NCBI GenBank assembly: GCA_046483075.1
Contig: JAWODV010000073.1
Coordinates: 1 to 64,000, forward strand
From: JASMTM01 sp046483075
GTDB taxonomy: Bacteria; Thermotogota; Thermotogae; Petrotogales; Kosmotogaceae
Length of the DNA stretch: 64,000 nucleotides
Direction of reading: 5' to 3'
The notes beneath the pieces were generated by a model. The model ran no database searches and had not been told where the DNA came from. It saw only the letters and a program-made list of their open reading frames with translations. The position numbers and the translations under genes are program-made. Position 1 is the first letter of the stretch, and each line of letters starts with the position of its first letter. This document shows positions 62,070 through 64,000 of this stretch, one piece after another.

Positions 62070-62453
62070 TTAGACGAATTGTTTTCTTATTTGCAAATGA
62101 ATTACCAACGTTATCACACTGCCAATTATAACTGATAGATTGAAGGAATCAACTGTAAACTGAAAGTTTTGTTCCAAATAACCTGATAATGAGCTTCCCA
62201 GTAGAATTAGGAATTTGAACAAACCCAGTAAAGAAGAAAACATAGTACCTATAAGAAGATGTGCAGCCCGTCTTTGTGGCTTTTCAAGACTCTCACGAAT
62301 ACCAAAAAAATAGATACCGGCGCTTACACCCAGTACAATCCCAAAAATTATATCCTGTTCTGCGTAAATAAATCCTGTTAATGTATTTAAGGCCATTAAT
62401 GAATAAATTATTCCCAGTATCCACAACCAAAAATTTATAATATGTACGCTCAC
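62070..62453 (-). CDS. Small membrane protein coupled to feoB
   Basis: 127 residues with four hydrophobic helices (about 5-25, 32-52, 65-85, 100-122). No family recognised. The GTG at 62453 overlaps the feoB stop as GTGA, so translation is coupled. A role in iron uptake or membrane assembly of FeoB is only suggested by position. The residues between helices (RESLEKPQRRA) are charged. Confidence 0.7.
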   Translation of the reverse strand: MSVHIINFWLWILGIIYSLMALNTLTGFIYAEQDIIFGIVLGVSAGIYFFGIRESLEKPQRRAAHLLIGTMFSSLLGLFKFLILLGSSLSGYLEQNFQFTVDSFNLSVIIGSVITLVIHLQIRKQFV

Positions 62454-64000
62454 ATTAACAGTCTCCCTATCAATGATATTATTAACGCCACCACATAAGC
62501 AATTGAAAAACTATATACTATTGACAATACAAGATATCTCCATTTTCCAGTTTCATTTTTCAGAACTATGAGTGTTGGCAAGCATGGAACATAAAGCAAA
62601 ACAAACATAAGAAAAGCCAGTGCTCCAAACTGGGTCAAACCAGATTTCATAAGTTCAACAGCAGCTGAACTATTAGCTTGTGCGGACAGCGTCAATGTGG
62701 AAAGAGTTGAAACAATTACTTCCTTTGCAGCAACGCCAAAAATTAAAGAGGTAACCATCTCCCATGTAAACCCTATTGGAACAAACAAAGGTTCTAAAAA
62801 ATGTCCAATTTTCGCCGCAAAGCTTTCAGTAATCTTTCCAGGTACAGGATAATAAGACAAAAACCATATGACTATTGATGAAACAAGAATAATGCTTCCG
62901 GCTTTTTTTAGAAAATGTTTTCCTCTATTCCATGTATATTGAATCAGGGAGCTGATTTTTGGAGTTCTATATCTGGGAAGTTCCATAATCATTGGTGCTG
63001 GTTTTCCTTTAAATAATAGCTTATTAATAAATATTGATGAAATAGCGGTTATAAATATGCTAAACAGATAAATTGAAAAAATTACTATCCCCGCTCTGGC
63101 TCCAAAAAAGACTCCTGCAATCATTATGTAGACCGGTAATCTTGCGCTACAACTAATAAAAGGTGAAACTATAGCTGTAACGATTCTTTCCTGGGGTTCG
63201 CTAATTGACCTGGTGGACATTATCGACGTAACATTACACCCAAAACCAAGGAGTAAAGACATAAAAGAACGTCCACTTAGTTTTAATGCATACATGGCTT
63301 TATCAACAACAAAAGCAGCTCTTGGGAGATATCCGGATTCTTCAAGTATACCCATAACCAGAAATAAAATGAAGATATTTGGAACAAAAACAAGGACTGC
63401 TCCAACACCTCCGACTATACCTTCACTTAACATTTTAGCCAGCCATTCAATGCCTATAAGACTGTTAATAAAAGAGCCAAGTACTCCCAATCCTTCTTCA
63501 ATCATCAGAGCAAAGGGTTCACCAAAGGTAAATGTAATCTCAAATACGAGATACATAAACGAAAAAAATATTGCCAGTCCAAGATACTTATGTGTAAAAA
63601 CGTGATCTGTAGCAGTATTCATTCCCCATTTTTCTTTTCCTGGTTTTTTATAGGATTCTTTCAGAACATATTTGATGTGTTCATATCTAAGTTGTGAGAT
63701 TTCACTTGAAAAGCTACTTTTTAGATTGATACCGGTAAGTTTGCAAATGTCTTCATCGCCTTCTAGTACTTTTATTGATAACCATCGACTGTCATATTCC
63801 TTCAATTCATCCCTGTTTCTAAAAATCGAAGAAAGCTCTGTTATCCTATTTTCAATCTCTTTACTAAACATGTGATGCACATGAGTACTTCCAATGTCAT
63901 ACTTAAATATTCCCTCTGCAAAGCCTTCTACTCCCTCACCTGTGTATGCAGAAATTAAATGAACAGGAATACCGAGATGTTGCCGTAGTTCCTTAGGATC
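62450..64000 (-). CDS. feoB: Ferrous iron transport protein B, N-terminal GTPase mostly outside the window
   Basis: Membrane Fe(II) importer. About 516 codons are visible. The reading frame continues past the right edge. The first visible residues include the G5 switch of the GTPase (PVHLISAYTGEGVEGF, read from 63998 down to 63920), then the helical linker. The membrane part follows from about 63565 down with two Gate motifs: GGVGAVLVFVPNIFILFLVMGILE (split) with SARLPVYIMIAG, and EVIVSTLSTL. The visible length matches a full FeoB C-terminal half. The internal GTG at 63880 is not a start. feoA is not visible. Confidence 0.94.
   Translation of the reverse strand, partial: DPKELRQHLGIPVHLISAYTGEGVEGFAEGIFKYDIGSTHVHHMFSKEIENRITELSSIFRNRDELKEYDSRWLSIKVLEGDEDICKLTGINLKSSFSSEISQLRYEHIKYVLKESYKKPGKEKWGMNTATDHVFTHKYLGLAIFFSFMYLVFEITFTFGEPFALMIEEGLGVLGSFINSLIGIEWLAKMLSEGIVGGVGAVLVFVPNIFILFLVMGILEESGYLPRAAFVVDKAMYALKLSGRSFMSLLLGFGCNVTSIMSTRSISEPQERIVTAIVSPFISCSARLPVYIMIAGVFFGARAGIVIFSIYLFSIFITAISSIFINKLLFKGKPAPMIMELPRYRTPKISSLIQYTWNRGKHFLKKAGSIILVSSIVIWFLSYYPVPGKITESFAAKIGHFLEPLFVPIGFTWEMVTSLIFGVAAKEVIVSTLSTLTLSAQANSSAAVELMKSGLTQFGALAFLMFVLLYVPCLPTLIVLKNETGKWRYLVLSIVYSFSIAYVVALIISLIGRLLM

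Noticed and set aside
63880..63880. GTG at 63880 as the start of a shortened FeoB
   Set aside because: The frame is open to the window edge and the upstream codons encode the GTPase G5 region (ISAYTGEGV).
1..64000. CRISPR arrays, IS elements, rRNA genes, phage genes or a replication origin
   Set aside because: No spaced direct repeats, transposase- or integrase-like proteins, rRNA-like stretches or DnaA-box clusters were noticed when reading both strands.

Overview
The window is about 64 kb of compact, AT-rich bacterial DNA (roughly 38-40% GC by eye). The gene content points to Thermotogota, most likely the Kosmotoga/Mesotoga side. The clues are a maltose permease MalG with a huge insert, a two-gene TrkA gating-ring pair beside TrkH, hrcA-grpE-dnaJ without dnaK, a GH57 branching enzyme, a lysine-type MurE motif and many GTG/TTG starts behind strong Shine-Dalgarno (SD) sequences. 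The genus is an inference. The first ~155 bases look foreign: they are GC-rich, carry a different open frame and cut off the end of a solute-binding protein gene, so a chimeric join is likely.

Layout, left to right. 0-6.6 kb: truncated family-5 solute-binding protein, tRNA-Val, GH38 alpha-mannosidase, SprT-like metallopeptidase, UDP-GlcNAc 2-epimerase. 6.7-12.4 kb (minus): one operon for methylmalonyl-CoA metabolism (mutase large and B12 subunits, MeaB, epimerase, carboxyltransferase, OadG-like subunit, biotin carrier). 12.6-15.4 kb (plus): M42 aminopeptidase and a B12-type radical SAM protein. 15.3-23.9 kb (minus): peptidoglycan operon murE-murF-mraY-murD-ftsW-murG-murC. 24.0-29.1 kb (plus): hrcA-grpE-dnaJ under a CIRCE operator, then yitT, tsaB and an endonuclease III relative. 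29.1-36.1 kb (minus): malE-malF-malG and a phosphodiesterase-like gene. 36.2-37.6 kb (minus): an oxaloacetate/pyruvate carboxyltransferase.

37.7-45.4 kb: mnmG, tRNA-Met/Ile2, a queuosine-precursor transporter, psuG and rhomboid, tRNA-Arg, glutamate dehydrogenase and an amidohydrolase. 45.4-52.5 kb (minus): PPP phosphatase, an unknown membrane protein, a large RND exporter, CtpA protease, a CsoR-family regulator and a uridine-kinase-like protein. 52.6-64 kb: tRNA-Gln, a membrane-anchored parvulin, GH57 branching enzyme with a DUF4912 partner, hisS, trkH with two trkA genes, an orphan response regulator, a small membrane protein and feoB, which runs off the right edge.

How it fits together: a fermentative heterotroph that imports and processes maltodextrins and mannosides, makes glycogen-like polymer, and links pyruvate/oxaloacetate to methylmalonyl-/propionyl-CoA by biotin-dependent carboxyl transfer. 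The cell-wall operon and the heat-shock operon are transcribed back to back from promoters whose -35 boxes overlap. Four single tRNA genes each have a promoter with a 17-nt spacer; three have a clear terminator with a T-tract, and the one after tRNA-Arg has a weaker T-rich tail. No CRISPR array, rRNA, transposase or integrase was seen, and no stretch longer than 300 bases lacks a gene.
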